From the NCBI GenBank assembly GCA_964017125.1, contig OZ024902.1, positions 55,786,791 through 55,850,790 of the forward strand: a stretch of 64,000 bases of DNA, in the 5' to 3' direction. This document shows positions 1-12,181 of this stretch, piece by piece (the first letter of the stretch is position 1; each line of letters starts with the position of its first letter). Position numbers and translations under genes: made by a program. The stretch is from Flabesymbios commensalis. Lineage: Eukaryota; Annelida; Polychaeta; Terebellida; Flabelligeridae. Under the pieces are notes generated by a model that saw only the letters and a list, made by a program, of their open reading frames with translations, was not told where the DNA came from and did not search any database.

Positions 1-144
1 AGATTGAAAGTATAGTACATCAATCCAAAATGGCCAAAAATGTTTTATTTTCGCTTTATTCAGGACTGACATGAAACATTTACTTTTAACACATTGGTTA
101 GCGAGAATGGTGGTAAATATCGTAAATGATGTCTAAAACAACAT

Positions 145-539
145 TGATGCGAGTGAGTGAGTGAATATTGCTTTACGTTGCTTTCTGCGCAATCATGGCA
201 ATATCGCGACAGAAAGAAGCTTGAAGCCGAGACTATGCTCTACTCTTATTTCGAATGACTTCGAGGGTTCTTGATAGTGCACAGTACCATAGGCAGCACT
301 GTACACTCCAGGCGTTGAACAGAAATTCTTATTTCGAAAGACTTCAAGGGTTCTTTATAGTGCACAGTACCATAGGCAGCACTGTACACTCCTGGCGTTT
401 GAACAGTTTGGAGCACTGTATATATACAACCACGATGACAAATATCCGGCCCGACCGGGATTCGAACCTGGTACCTCCAGGTTACAAGCCCCAGCCCAAT
501 CGATAGGAATGTGCCATCGGGGTCGGTCAATAGTGATGC
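145..539 (-). mobile_element. tRNA-derived SINE with internal duplication
   Basis: Read on the minus strand, the head (about 527-450) resembles a tRNA, with a perfect B box GGTTCGAATCC at 468-458 and a CTTGTAA anticodon-loop-like segment that suggests tRNA-Thr ancestry. The body contains a roughly 96-bp segment present twice (about 238-333 and 334-400). The 3' tail ends in AAAGCAATATTC followed by ACTC repeats, a tail style seen in invertebrate SINEs. TGATGC at 145-150 and 534-539 is a plausible short target-site duplication. No protein is expected; transcription would be by RNA polymerase III. Confidence 0.75.
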
Positions 540-1215
540 AGAACCATGCAAGTTATGTATGATTATCTCTGAATATTTTCATATAATAACCTATAGCAAA
601 ATAAATTTGACAAATGGGTCACATAAATAACGTATTTTTACCAATTGGTGAGCGTCAAAGTCTAGAGTTTTTACAAAGATTTAAATATGAAACGTTTATT
701 TATATAAGTCACATAACAGCATTCAAATATTTATTCGATATACCGCTTTTTTATAGGCCTAACTATTAGGTTACAAAAAATTACTATTAGGATTATTTAT
801 TTCAATAAAAAACTTTTTTCATGTTTGAATTACAATACAGGCCTAGATCAAATTAAAAAAATTATAAATACTTGTAATCAATTTTTTTTTTTCAAATACT
901 TGTACTAATGGTGAATTATTGGTGAGTTATTAGGTGGGTTATTAGGGAGACATTACGACAGACCGCTCAAAGTCTGTTGCAACGCAGATTTCTCAGTCTG
1001 ATTGATTATCGCTTATTATCAGATAATCGATCACGTTATCCAAATATACCTGTATATATAGAATTAGAATGTGTCATTTCTGAGAAGTGAATATCACTAT
1101 CAAAATATGGTATGCTTAATGGAGGCCATGTGCGAAAGCGCAATTTCTTTAATATAATGCAACACAACATTTAAACACCCAGCATAATATACATACATGT
1201 CTTTAAATTCCTGAT
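540..1215. other. AT-rich intergenic stretch, nothing recognised
   Basis: Low-GC sequence with short homopolymer runs and TAGGCCTA words. I see no exon, RNA gene or transposon terminus in it. Confidence 0.5.
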
Positions 1216-1417
1216 TTCTAATTATTGACAACCATGGCAAAAATAGGAAATACGGGAATTTCGTCTCTATATCTAGCCTAACTGGTGAATGCGCAGCACA
1301 AAAATTATAAAAATGTGCAGTTCTAGTCTATGTACATGTTTACATCATATGGTCATATTAGGAACCCGAAATAAAATCACCGATTTTTTAATGATTTTAG
1401 CCTGGGCCAGTCCCTTT
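1216..1417. mobile_element. Truncated copy of the AAAGGGACTGGCC MITE
   Basis: This copy matches the better-preserved one at 38443-38746. It holds the central block with GCTGCGCATTCACCAGTTAG in reverse sense, the ATGTTTACATCATATGG block, and the right terminus ending GCCTGGGCCAGTCCCT before TTAA. The left third is missing. Other copies are at 19635-19911 and 53095-53276, and a lone terminus lies near 2664. The TTAA beside several intact right ends suggests a piggyBac-like or other TTAA-targeting origin. Confidence 0.7.
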
Positions 1418-1439
1418 AACCCATTATTTAACCAACAAG

Positions 1440-1573
1440 CCCAGCAAACACGAGACGTTGAGCATGTGGAGCCAATAGATGCTGGTTCATGAATCTCCTT
1501 TGATACTGGACCATCGTCCTTGACTTTGATCCAGAATTACACCGACATTGTTTTAATGTATGTGCTTGCTGGG
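1440..1573. mobile_element. MITE with CCCAGCAAACAC termini
   Basis: The left end CCCAGCAAACACGAGACGTT is matched by an imperfect inverted right end (GTGCTTGCTGGG). The interior has no coding potential. It belongs to the same broad family as the cleaner foldback at 15736-15844. Confidence 0.6.
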
Positions 1574-1580
1574 GTACTCA

Positions 1581-1620
1581 AACAAGAGGCCCAGGGGCCT
1601 TGACGTTTGTCAACAGCATT
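1581..1620 (-). mobile_element. Orphan Helitron-like 3' terminus
   Basis: AACAAGAGGCCCAGGGGCC has the same layout as the ends of family A (AACAAGACTAC, then a hairpin) and family B (AACAAGAGGCCAGCCGGCC): an AACAAGA word followed at once by a short GC-rich hairpin. No element body that I can recognise follows, so it looks like a truncated remnant. Confidence 0.4.
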
Positions 1621-2249
1621 GCAAAAAATCAGCTATAAATGTGTCAGGGAATGTATATCTATACTCTAAGATGCATTATCATGAGAAGATATATATCCTT
1701 TATATCGATCATTGGCATTTATATTATTATGTTCGGTTCCCATGATTTATTTTGCTGATTTTACACACGTTCTGAAGCACTGCTCCTAATGAAATAGGCT
1801 TGACTAAGAATCATTTCACAGGACTACAATGGTAATATTACAAAAGTGCAATTATTACTCCTTCTGGGACTTTTATAATGCCCCAGTTAGCCAGGAATTT
1901 TCACAAAATCTTTAATTTTCTTTAATTCTTCTGTCTAAAATAGGCCTAACAAAGTTGTAAATTATCAGCTTTTAATGTTTCTTACTCAGCCATGAAATAT
2001 ACAGTAGCCCTAATCCATCATTATCACATGTGGACGTAATGCACTTTCACTGCACCCTCTTACGTAATGTCAATTATGGAAATCACAATACACACAGTAG
2101 ACCTAAGGATAAAGACACATGAAGGCTTTCTCAACTCACACGATCTTTGCTGAAATGTTGCTGTAATGTTGTCAGGCCAACGTTGAGTCAGGTGTTAGTT
2201 GGCTGTATCAAATGCTATGAAATGAACAAATACGCTATGCTAAATGCTA
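1621..2249. other. Intergenic, nothing recognised
   Basis: AT-rich sequence without a convincing reading frame, RNA fold or repeat terminus. Confidence 0.4.
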
Positions 2250-2460
2250 TGAAGTGAACAAATACGGCTTTTTGGCAGCGCTATGGCAGAAAGAGACGGG
2301 ACGCCAGTTAAAAAGCAGTAAATGCTTAGTATACCAGGGAGCAGATATTGCCTTCTGACATTGCACAGACAGAACAGATAGTAACGGAAGTTAACGACAG
2401 ACGTTTGTGTGGATAACTAGCTTAAAAGTTTGTCGAGTCGACAAACTAAAAACCTTGTAG
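2250..2460. repeat. Dispersed repeat shared with 51430-51620
   Basis: Both places carry ACCAGGGAGCAGATA, then a CACAGACAGAACAGA block, GGAAGTTAACGACAGACGTT and a GTCGACAA block in the same order. A shorter form of the first block also occurs at about 21930 and 23480. The element type is unknown. Confidence 0.6.
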
Positions 2461-2465
2461 AGTTC

Positions 2466-3378
2466 AACCCGGGTGAACGAGCAAGCATTCCGAGTGTAGA
2501 AGTGGAGGACTGTAAGAAAAAAATGTAGAAGTGGTGCCGCTTCGACATCAAATTTCATGTTTCTAAGATGAATTACTCAATCAATATTGCAGCGATTTCT
2601 AAGCTGTTTTTCCAAAAGGTGCGGAATTTTCTTAGCAATATTACAGTGTAATCTTAGATTTTTAAAGGGACTGGCCCAGGCTGAAATCATTCAAAAATCG
2701 GTGATTTTATTTTGGGTTCCAGATAATTCTTTTTAAAAACACATGAGAGTACTTATATGGAAGAGGACTAAAATACCTAAATATTTTCCTTAACATTGGC
2801 CTTACCACATATATCAGACAGGTAAGTGAGTAAAATGTCTTTTTACGTCATTTTTCGGCCAGTATGGCCTTTTAAATGACAATTGCTAGTATCACATTAT
2901 CCTATGTTGTATAGTAACAGTATAGTAATATATATAGAGGACATGCGCTCATTGCACCACATGACCTTGTTGGTGATACAACTGTACATTAGGTGTGCGT
3001 ACAATGCATGTTTTGGCATTTTATATAAATAATATACTGTCGTTGGACACACAAATTTACAAACAATTGTTTAACATCAAAATAGATTGAATAGCAGTGA
3101 TCTGGCTTAAAATAAAAGCCTAAATAAAATATCGTCCACATGACCGGTTTGTGGACCAGCTAGCGGAAAAATGACGAAGGTTAAAAATCTGTATCTACAC
3201 TGTAATATTCCTAAGAAAATTCCACACCTTATGGAAAAAACCGCTTAGAAATTGCTGCTTGATTGATTGAATACTTCATCTTAGAAATGTGAAATTTGTT
3301 GTCGAAGCGGCACCACTTCTACATTTTCTTAGAGTCCTCCACTTCTACACTCGGAATGCTTGCTCGTTCACCTGGGTT
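2466..3378. mobile_element. Foldback element, ~190-bp inverted arms
   Basis: The left arm (2466-2655) and right arm (about 3187-3378) are imperfect reverse complements that share AACCCRGGTGAACGAGCAAG, a GTAGAAGTGGAGGACT block, GTGCCGCTTCGAC and an AAAATTCC-containing inner block. The 530-bp loop holds a lone terminus of the AAAGGGACTGGCC MITE near 2664 and is otherwise non-coding. Confidence 0.75.
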
Positions 3379-3952
3379 GGTGTTGTCACCAGGAAGTAAC
3401 CATGGATTTAATATACATATTGCGGCATTTTTACCAGTTTCAAGTCAAAATCCATGGTTTCATGGGAAAATATATTGCGATTATTATTTCAGCAGCGTGT
3501 ATTTACATGTATCAGAGTTTGGGAAAGTTGATGAGAACTGTGTGCACCCAGCACACCCAGCACCCTTCTGATCTGTAATATACACAATGAGGACTATTCC
3601 ATATAAGAGGGGGTCTCAGCTCCTCGTGATCCTGACCTCCGTTCGAAAATTAAATTTTCCAAAAATGGCTTTAAACTTGTTATTTTAAACTTACCATTTT
3701 CTCGGGTGGTGCCCTGAACCCACGTTTATTAGCTGAGAAGACTATAACTGATAACAATCATTGTTTTATATGTTCATCGGCTGTTAAATAAACATGTAAG
3801 GCCAAGTAATATTACATTATTTGCGATCATGCTTATTGACCTCGTCATCATTATATAATAACGTCATATTTCAGGTACCGTATTAAAAAATGAACAGATA
3901 ATTATAATTGTGTTGTGAGCAGATTAAATTGTATTTAAGGACAGTGATTAAG
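3379..3952. other. Intergenic, nothing recognised
   Basis: Non-coding sequence of ordinary composition. The short reading frames here overlap each other and resemble no family that I know. Confidence 0.4.
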
Positions 3953-4090
3953 ATTAACTGTCATCATTGACACACAGAGCATGTGACATTATAGATTAAC
4001 TGTGACTGCCATTATTGACACACAGAGCATACCTGTGACATTAGAGAATAACTGTGACTGTCATCATTGACACACGTACAAAGCATGTGA
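3953..4090. repeat. Three-copy minisatellite, ~50-60 bp unit
   Basis: The words TAACTGT, ATTGACACACAGAGCAT and GTGACATTA recur three times in order, with small length differences. Confidence 0.75.
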
Positions 4091-4122
4091 CAAGTTGTTA
4101 CAGTATTTCGATGATACAAACC

Positions 4123-4314
4123 CAGTGGCGGATCAAAGGGGGGAGGGAGGTTGCGGGGTTCAACCCACCCTCAGAAAAAAAAACATCTTATTAATGGGTT
4201 TCCTTATGATTTGGTGATAATTATACTGAGTGGCCCCTCGACCCCCTTACAGTAAAATATTTCTTTGTCAAATTTTAAACCTCATCCCTCAGTAATAAGC
4301 TAGATCCGCCCCTG
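4123..4314. mobile_element. Small hAT-like MITE (CAGTGGCGGATC ends)
   Basis: A 192-bp segment bounded by CAGTGGCGGATC and the inverted GATCCGCCCCTG. Similar ends bound the elements at 20424-23787 and 46638-46799. The interior is non-coding with G- and C-runs. I see no clean target duplication, so the superfamily rests on terminus style only. Confidence 0.6.
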
Positions 4315-4584
4315 CACCACCCACCACCCACCCCCCCCCCCCCAAAAAAAAATAGGAGTGCATGTGGTTTAGTGTACTTGAAATGACATAATTGGGCGAA
4401 TTAACTGAATTTAGTCTCACTGTATTTTTCTCTCACTATCCTTATTTGGAATATAGAATATCTGCTATGGCATATATATATTTAAAATATAAAAGTGGAC
4501 AAAATTTTATGTCTTGTAATATGACTTATTTTAGTCTAAAATGTAACCTACCTATAGCCCCTGTGTTTTTTCTCTGTTTTAAGG

Positions 4585-5840
4585 CCCAGTCACACATACC
4601 ATCACGCACGTCCAGCGCACAGAAAATGAAGAATTTTGGTCAGTGCGTTGTGATTCGCTGGGTGTGCGTCAGAATTCGTTGATGATGTGACGAGAACACC
4701 GGACGAACGCTATTCATTTATTGTGTGCGTCAACCTCTGCGCACATTTTCTGGATGTTCAAAAATGTGAGCGTTTTTCCACACGTGTGAATATGGACGCC
4801 GGAAGAACGTCAGACCAACGCCAGTCTAACGCTAGGCACAAGTAGAGCTCACGCTCTAAATTCGTTGTGTTTTCGTTGACCGAGATTTGTTCAGTCACAT
4901 GTAAACGACGCACAGTCCACGCATAAAAAAATAAAAATTACCATTTGAGTCCGGATTGTGAAAAACGTCGCAAGCTGGTTGCGAATGCACAGCGTGTTTT
5001 TGACGCAAAGGGCGAATGAACAGCGCTTTGCTAACGCATTTGGACGCATACAGGTAATATCGACGATTATAGTAAAGAAAAAATGTGAGCTAAATTTATG
5101 AAAACATTACATGTTTGGACGTAATTTCGACAAATCGATAACAAATTCGGCTCTTAAACCCGTGTATCATGTGAAACACCACCTTAAATAATTAAAAATA
5201 AAATGTCGTTCTTCAGAGCTCCAAGGGTTAAGCTGCAGAAATAACATAGTCACATCGTGTTGCTCGAGCGCTGGACGAGCTGCGGGCGAGTGCCCAACGT
5301 TTGCTTCGAGCGCTAATGCAGCGCAAGGCAAGCGTGTTGCCCGCGACTGCCCGGCGACCTCAACGGGCAGCAATGTGATGCATAGCAAACATATTTGACG
5401 TTGATAAAACGTTGTTCTAGCGCGCCTTACGTGTTTCTGGCGATCTTCTGGCGTGTACATTTATGCGTTCCTATGCGTTCAATATTTTAAACACACTCAA
5501 CTTCCTTTGACGATTACACTGCGCACAAAAATATGCGTAGCTTTAGTGCAGCGCCCGCCACGAACCAGTAACGAATGCTGACGCACGACCGACGCACGAC
5601 AGACGCTGGCGATGCGCGGTGTATTCGTTAGCTCTGTCGCCCTACAAACGCGCAACGCGGTAGCGAAACGCTGTGTATTCGCTGATTTATACACATGATT
5701 TATTTATGACACGCTGCATATTCGTCTTAAACTCGCTGGCTCTTCTCATATTCTGACAAAATTCATGGACGCACAACGACGCACTGCTCTAATTTTTGTC
5801 ACTCAAGGCGTGGGCTGTGCGTCGTGTATGTGTGACTGGG
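4585..5840. mobile_element. Non-autonomous TIR element, CpG-rich interior
   Basis: It begins CCCAGTCACACATAC and ends with the inverted copy GTATGTGTGACTGGG. The interior is unusually rich in CpG for this window, with dozens of ACGC/GCGT words in both orientations and many short inverted subrepeats. Reading frames on the minus strand here come from that composition and show no domain. No target duplication is obvious. Confidence 0.7.
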
Positions 5841-8127
5841 GTATTAGATGAGCGTGCGCATTAGATTTAGGCAGCGCATTACCAAAAAAAATAGTTTTCT
5901 TGATAGACATAGAATCTGGTATATAAATTTATATTTCTATCGGATAAATATGGTTGGGACAGCTCAATCAGATTAGTGTTCCTGAAAAGAGGCCGTTACA
6001 AACCAAACAAAAACCGAACCAACCACGAATTGCATATCTTAGAGTTCGAGATTAAAAGTACATTTTGTGTCCGATAAATTGAGCTTTAATTTTATGAAAA
6101 CTGTGTACTTTTTTTGCCCAGCGCGCGCATTGAATTGTTGCCGATATCTGAGAAAAAACAGTTAATTTCGCAAGATAAAAAATCATTCTGAAAAAAACTA
6201 ACTGCATTTCAAGAGATAAAAAAACCATTTTTCCAGCTATGTTTTTTTGCTTGTTTTTTTTCGTCGCCCTCATTAACTTTTCCAAAAATATATTGTTCAA
6301 TATTTACAGATATTATAAGCCTACTTGAAAAATGCACACATGTGGCATTATAAACACTTCAAGTTGTTTTGTAAAATGCGTCAACTTTCGTGGAATTCCA
6401 GACTTAGATGTGTTAGTTAGATCACTGGACCGGTCGATGCACAACAGATACAAATGACCGTATGTACACTAGTGGTTAGTATTCTACACATTAAAATAAA
6501 TGGAATCTAGTCTACAACAATTCAGCAGAAAGGTAACTATAAAATGATAATTTTATACAAAAGAAGAAAAGAAGAGCCAGGGAAGGGGTTGGGCAGGATA
6601 ATTTAAGACATATGAGTTGGAATCGGTCTGCAATAAACAGTAACACGTTTTTTTCCCAGAAACCGGAACTGTTCTTTGGTACACAATACCATTTAAACAA
6701 TTACAACATCACAATAACACAAAATAGACTGCTGTGAAATGTATCACTTAGTGTTACAGCACAACAAATAAAGTAATTGTTTTGCTAAACCTATAAACCA
6801 CTGCTTAGTTATAATAGAAATAAATATTCACCTATATCTTATAGATTGAGGCCCAAAATATATTTTTCATACAAAAAAATATCACTAAATCCACCTATAC
6901 CGACATGACAGGTCCCTTGATTCGTAAACAATTTTTATCTTAAAAGTCAAGTACCATTGACATAAGAGTTTATCTCTTGGTACAGTGCATGTTCAGAGTC
7001 TACATCATAACATGCCCTAAAGTTTGTTAAATATTAACGTATGCAGGCCAGACACACGTAGTTTACACATCGTAATCTTCGTATTTCTAGAGGGTAGTAT
7101 CTGCCACTTTACAAAGTGGCAGGCACGACCATCCAGTGACGATACATTGCCTGAGTGGGTATATATGGGCTTATAGTTACATAGACACTTCACAGGCTTA
7201 CAGATTTAATCATCCCGACAAAATCGTCAATTCTAAAAAAAATACATAGGGCCTACGTCTCCTGCTATGGGAATTTATTGTCAATTACAGTCTTATACTA
7301 TCAGTGCTCGGTACTAACATTAGGATGTGAGTCGGCCTCCAGCTCAGACCTTAATCCGACTTGTATTATTTACTTAACCCTTTCAGTGTGAGCGAACATT
7401 TTAAATAACTCCCAATCATTTCGAGGTCGGTTGCAAAATAACAGTTCAGTATGAGAGTGCGCCTATATATCCACTTCACTACCATTATACACATAGCCTT
7501 ATAGATACAGGGACGAGCAGATCGGAACTAACAATTGTAATTTTTACCAGGTCTAGTTTTTAACGTAAGGATATTCTGTAGGCTGGCCTACATAGTAAAT
7601 GCTGGCGAGCCCGTCAGTAATAACCGAGATATATAGATAATCTCTGGTAATATCAGCTGAATGAAAAATATCAACGGGTAATGTAGCACTGATACTCAGA
7701 GAAATAATGAGATCTTTACGATATATCGCAGACTTTGTATTGGTCGAGATGGCCTCCATTCTGAAGCCTACGATTACAAACCGTAATATAGGCCTCACTT
7801 GTACGATAATACAGGCTCTGATGTAGTGGTTTGGCCAAACACAGGTCACGCCGAAGGTTGTGGCAAATATTAAGCCAGTTATGTATACCGGTATAGGCCT
7901 ATTCATTAATTCAGTAATTCTTTCATTCATCCATAGAGTCAGACCTCTAGATATGGACAACCAACTGGCGTAAGATCGTCGTGAACTTACGGCGCGCATG
8001 CGCGGCTAGGAAAAAAGATAACTGATTTCCGGTCTACCTTTCATGCTGTCTATTTATGTTTTTCATCGGCTCGATAGGCGAGTAATTTGGGCTATTTTGT
8101 CACTATAATTTAAATTACTGAATCAAG
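5841..8127. other. Intergenic, one unsupported long ORF
   Basis: No repeat terminus or exon is recognised. A 148-codon frame on the minus strand (7999-7553) shows no domain or motif known to me and no splice context; I treat it as chance. A TTAACCCTTTCAGTG word near 7375 resembles a TTAA-type transposon end, but no partner was found. Confidence 0.4.
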
Positions 8128-8129
8128 TA

Positions 8130-8910
8130 GGGGAGAGTGGGGCACCGTGAACCACTTTTTCTATTTTTTCACCCCCTTTCAAGACAAAATGGTACGGAAT
8201 TATTTGTTGTATTGCAAATGACAGCTGTAGAAAAATAACTTGAACTAAATCTCTCACTAAAAATAAAAATCACATATCATTTTTTTTTTCTTAGGCTCGA
8301 CCTACCCCACCGCCGGGGCACCATGAACCATGATAAAAATTAGAAATAACGATTTTTAAATGACACAAAAGCAGCACTATTGCCATCTGTAATGGCCTAG
8401 TTTTATATGAGTTGTGTTTGTACAACACCCGACCTTTATTGTAAAATCAAGTGGCTCAATGTGCCCCTATGTTCAAGGTGCCCCACTCTTAAATTTACAA
8501 TTCAACTATGGTTCAACGTGCCCCACTTTTCATGGTTCAACGTGCCCCATCGACAGTCCTCAAGATAAAATGGCTCTCAATTTTTTCTTGCCAAAACAAA
8601 CGTGAACTAGTTGTGTTAATTCAAGATTGGCTTACAAGGGTTTATATAAACTAAAACGGTTATTTAATGCCACATTTCAACAAGAGTTAGAAAAAAAATA
8701 AAATCACCCTGTAAAATTCATTTTTTTGGTGATAAATTAAAAATATAGCCGGAAATTTGAAGAGGTGAACAAATGTGCCCTTTAATTTTTGGTTCGTTTA
8801 CACACCACCAGGTGGTCATATTGAAGGAAAATCTTGCGATTGACTTTAACAAACAGACAAAAGTCAAGTGGTTCAACGTGCCCCTATGGTTAAGGTGCCC
8901 CACTCTCCCC
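8130..8910. mobile_element. TIR element with GGGGAGAGTGGGGCACC ends
   Basis: The ends GGGGAGAGTGGGGCACCG and, inverted, GGTGCCCCACTCTCCCC lie between TA dinucleotides (8128-8129 and 8911-8912), consistent with a TA target duplication and a Tc1/mariner-type origin. GTTCAACGTGCCCC and its variants occur several times as internal direct repeats, and the right-terminal block is partly duplicated near 8450. There is no transposase. Confidence 0.75.
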
Positions 8911-8912
8911 TA

Positions 8913-9694
8913 ATTGTTCAAAATAATGTATTTTTTATGTTTACGCTAAATAATACATTGAAAACAATCACAATTGAGGTTTACAATTTAAATTAGACGC
9001 GAAAGTGAAGCTGTTTTAAACTTGACTGTAGGGTATAAGCTAAGTAGACCTTAATTTGGACAATTGTCATATTGAATTGAATACATGTATCTAGAAGTCA
9101 AATTATAGGTGTTTTGGAGATGGTGTGTATACGTCTATGATTTATGTCCACATATTTTCACGGGAGAAGGATACTTTATGGGCTTGGATGTTCTATTCTT
9201 GTTGTAATATTTAAATACTTTTGATAATGAAGCAGAAGGAACTAGCATAATGTATTCATTTATCGAATACATTTGTTACGATTTGAAAGATATTGATGTT
9301 ACTAATTAATTTGACTGTGATTGAAATTGTGATCAACACAATGTTTACATACCCATGAAAAAACGATCAAAAAGCACATGGTTGACAGTTTACAGCGGAA
9401 GTAAACTATCCCTTTTCTCGCCAATTCTCGCAGATGGAAGCTCATACACATCAATCAGTGTCGTGAGATTTGAAGTCGGTTATCCATTCCCTCGATGCCT
9501 AAGATTAATCATATATCATGGGGCACAGCTGGTCTATATAAGGCAATAGTGGCTGAGATAAAAAGTGTTGTTAATATTTTACGTTTTTTGATTTTACGTT
9601 ACAAAATTGATGTACAGGAGATTGGCAACACTTTGAGTGTACTCACAAAACTCTAACATAAAATCTACTTATTATATTCTGTGAAACCTAGACC
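8913..9694. other. Intergenic, nothing recognised
   Basis: AT-rich, no supported feature. Confidence 0.4.
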
Positions 9695-9714
9695 TAGACC
9701 TCTTTTGTTTTCAC

Positions 9715-9872
9715 CGAACTGGTTAATACAATGAAGTATCGGGGAGGGGTCTTATATAAGCTTGTTTTCACTGAGTGACGTCACTGCGTTTCACAGAATG
9801 AAGTATGGGGGAGAGGGTGTTATTATATATAACCTTGTTTTCACCGAGTGACGTCACTGCGTTTCACAGAAT
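9715..9872. repeat. Two-copy ~73-85 bp repeat with perfect CRE motifs
   Basis: Each unit contains GAAGTAT, a G-rich tract, TATATAA, CTTGTTTTCAC and GAGTGACGTCACTGCGTTTC, in that order. TGACGTCA, the full palindromic cyclic-AMP response element, sits at 9776-9783 and 9849-9856. Confidence 0.7.
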
Positions 9873-10207
9873 AGCGGATTTAGTAAAGATAGATGACATT
9901 CACGCCGATCGACCGCAATAGAATGCTCCATGTAGTTTGGGATTTCACATGGTAGGCTATTATAGGTACCATCATGCCAAATTTCATGATTTATTTCACT
10001 TTTGCATTGTATCAGTGATAATTTGCATGAATTTTTTCCACTAAAACAGTTAAACTAATTGAGTACCATTTATATTGACACACAATAACCATGTTAATTA
10101 AAAAGAAATAACTCCAAATTGCTATTCTGGTTAAAAATTCTAATTTAAGGCGACTGGTCACCGCTTTTTATACGACAGTCACATTTATCTTTATTACCCA
10201 AGCCTAT

Positions 10208-10505
10208 TTTAGCTCATCCGGCCTTTAAGCCAAGGGTGAGCTTGATATGCCATCGTGTGTCGTCCGTCGTCTGTCCACAATTCACAAGAAATGCTTCTCC
10301 TCTCTCAAGTCTTAGATTTGTCTTAGCTCGTGTAATTACCTGATTACCTGATCACTGGTGATGATAATCAGTTCATCATTTAGTAGTAGTTACCCAGCAA
10401 AGTTTGAAATTATTTATATTCAAAACGAATGTAAATTGACTTAATTACCTAATCCAGGAGAGGATTAAATCCAGGAGAGGATGAGCTTCTGTGGCACTCT
10501 GGGCT
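10208..10505. mobile_element. Remnant of family C satellite-bearing element
   Basis: It opens TTAGCTCATCCGGCC with a GGGTGAGCTT partner and a GTCGTCCGTCGTC tract, a layout I associate with Helitron-like elements of marine invertebrates. CCACAATTCACAAGAAATGC is the reverse complement of the family C monomer seen at 31380-31660 and 49800-50130. It is short and degenerate. Confidence 0.5.
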
Positions 10506-10899
10506 TAAAATTCTTGATGGAACATAATGGTAACTACCTGTACATTGTTTAATGTAACATAAATAAATATTTTTTTTAAAATTCGTGGGGTTTTGTCAAA
10601 TACGCAATTACTCGAGGGTTTTTTCAAATACGCCATCACTCAAGATTTATAATTATGTTTCGATACAAATATTTCAGGCTATAATCTTTACTATAATAGA
10701 ATAAGGGCTTCGTGATTCGTGATATCGCTATTTCCCGCCACCCACTATATACCTCACGCAAATCTTTGACATTCTGACATCGTTGTAACGTTATTAAAAA
10801 CTTCTTACAATAATTTTGTGTGCCGTAATTTGGCCTTTATACTATGTTCATCACAATTTCTGGCTGATGTCTGAGTCCACTACAAGTCAGCATGACACT

Positions 10900-11095
10900 A
10901 ACCCAATGGGGTTCAATGCTGGTTCACTGTCACCAGCGCCGGCCAACAGCTGTTCAATACTGGGCAGTGTTTGTGTCAGTGTGTCAAGATTGCACACGCT
11001 GACACTGGCCCGACGTCGGTTAAATGCTGGGCCAGCGTCGTCGGCGCTGGCCAGCTTACATTCAACACCGGGCAGTATATGTCTTGCTGGCTCGG
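10900..11095. mobile_element. Degenerate MITE cluster, GCTGGCC core
   Basis: Several inverted and direct copies of GCTGGGCCAGCGTCG-like words around CGACG cores place this in the dispersed GGCCCAACATTG foldback family, which recurs near 20060, 30610, 33640, 47640, 51040 and 63230. Confidence 0.5.
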
Positions 11096-11166
11096 CGCGC
11101 TCATAATGCAGTCTTCGGATGTATTCGTTTTCACTCTACCCCTGAATGCGATGAGGCTTTTTCCAC

Positions 11167-11374
11167 ACTGGGAGGAAGTAGTGTGGTTTGATTTATTAAT
11201 TAGTTAATTATACACGTTTGCTAGGGTACACACAGCAATGATTGGACACTATGACGTATGTATACACTAGTGTATACATACGTATGTATACACTAGTGTA
11301 TACATAGTGTATACCCTAGCAAACGTGTATAATTAACTAATTAATCAATCAAACCACACTACTTCCCCCCAGTG
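11167..11374. mobile_element. 208-bp palindromic MITE with 9-bp TSD
   Basis: The left arm from ACTGGGAGGAAGTAGTGTGG and the right arm ending CCCAGTG are near-perfect reverse complements over about 68 bp. They flank a second palindromic core built from GTATACACTAGTGTATAC repeated. TTTTTCCAC at 11158-11166 and 11375-11383 is a 9-bp target duplication, the length typical of Mutator-like elements. Confidence 0.85.
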
Positions 11375-11383
11375 TTTTTCCAC

Positions 11384-12181
11384 CTACTTGAGCACCCCTC
11401 TCCAGATCTCTCCACGGGGCTCCCAACAGTCGGCCCCTCGCTCAAATTTCAAACACTCCCCAAAATTATGAAAGTGATACACGTAGAAAAAATATAGCTT
11501 TTATTGCAATAAATATGTTAACCAAACATGTCTAATTCAAGTATACCATAGCATACAATATTTTACCATAAATATAGACACAAATAACGTTCTGAATTAT
11601 TTTCTTAACTTGATATGAGCACATTTATTCCCGAAATTACCTATTATTTTTCAAAATGAAACCACCGTGCCTTTTCGTTCATTAGTAGATAATTATAGGG
11701 GGATTATATCGATACAAAACCACAGGAATGAAGTGTTTTTGATATATTATTTGATGTAATCCCCCGGTTTAGGCTCTAATTATTCAATGTTTAATCAGAG
11801 TGGCAATATTTGACTGTATAATCCAGTTGCACACACTCAAGGATGTCACGTGTGAGTATGACAGACTTGTTGTGAATCTCGTCTTAGAATATCATCCCTT
11901 TACCCTGATATATGCAGCACACCAAGTAGGCTATATTTTTACACTACAGTATTCATAAAAGTGCAGTGATCAAACTAATATATACAAGTACCACAAAGTC
12001 TGAAAACTTGTGTCAGAATAAGTGTTTTATTACTCTGCCAGAGGGAATTTTTTGTACAGTGTTTGTGCACTTCCCCATAGGCTGTTACTGTGTTTGTAGA
12101 CTGTAGTCTATATAGCAAGTATGTAGGTCGGACGCTGACACTGACGCTGTTGCATCTGTCAACACAGGAATTTTGAGGAAA
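11384..12181. other. Intergenic, possible upstream region of J-domain fragment
   Basis: Mostly AT-rich. A short hairpin pairs GGGGGATTA (about 11700) with TAATCCCCC (about 11765). CATCTGTCAACACAG just before the J-domain start looks like a splice acceptor. Confidence 0.4.

Noticed and set aside
7553-7999. 148-codon minus-strand reading frame
   Set aside because: No domain, signal, motif or splice context; consistent with chance in 64 kb.
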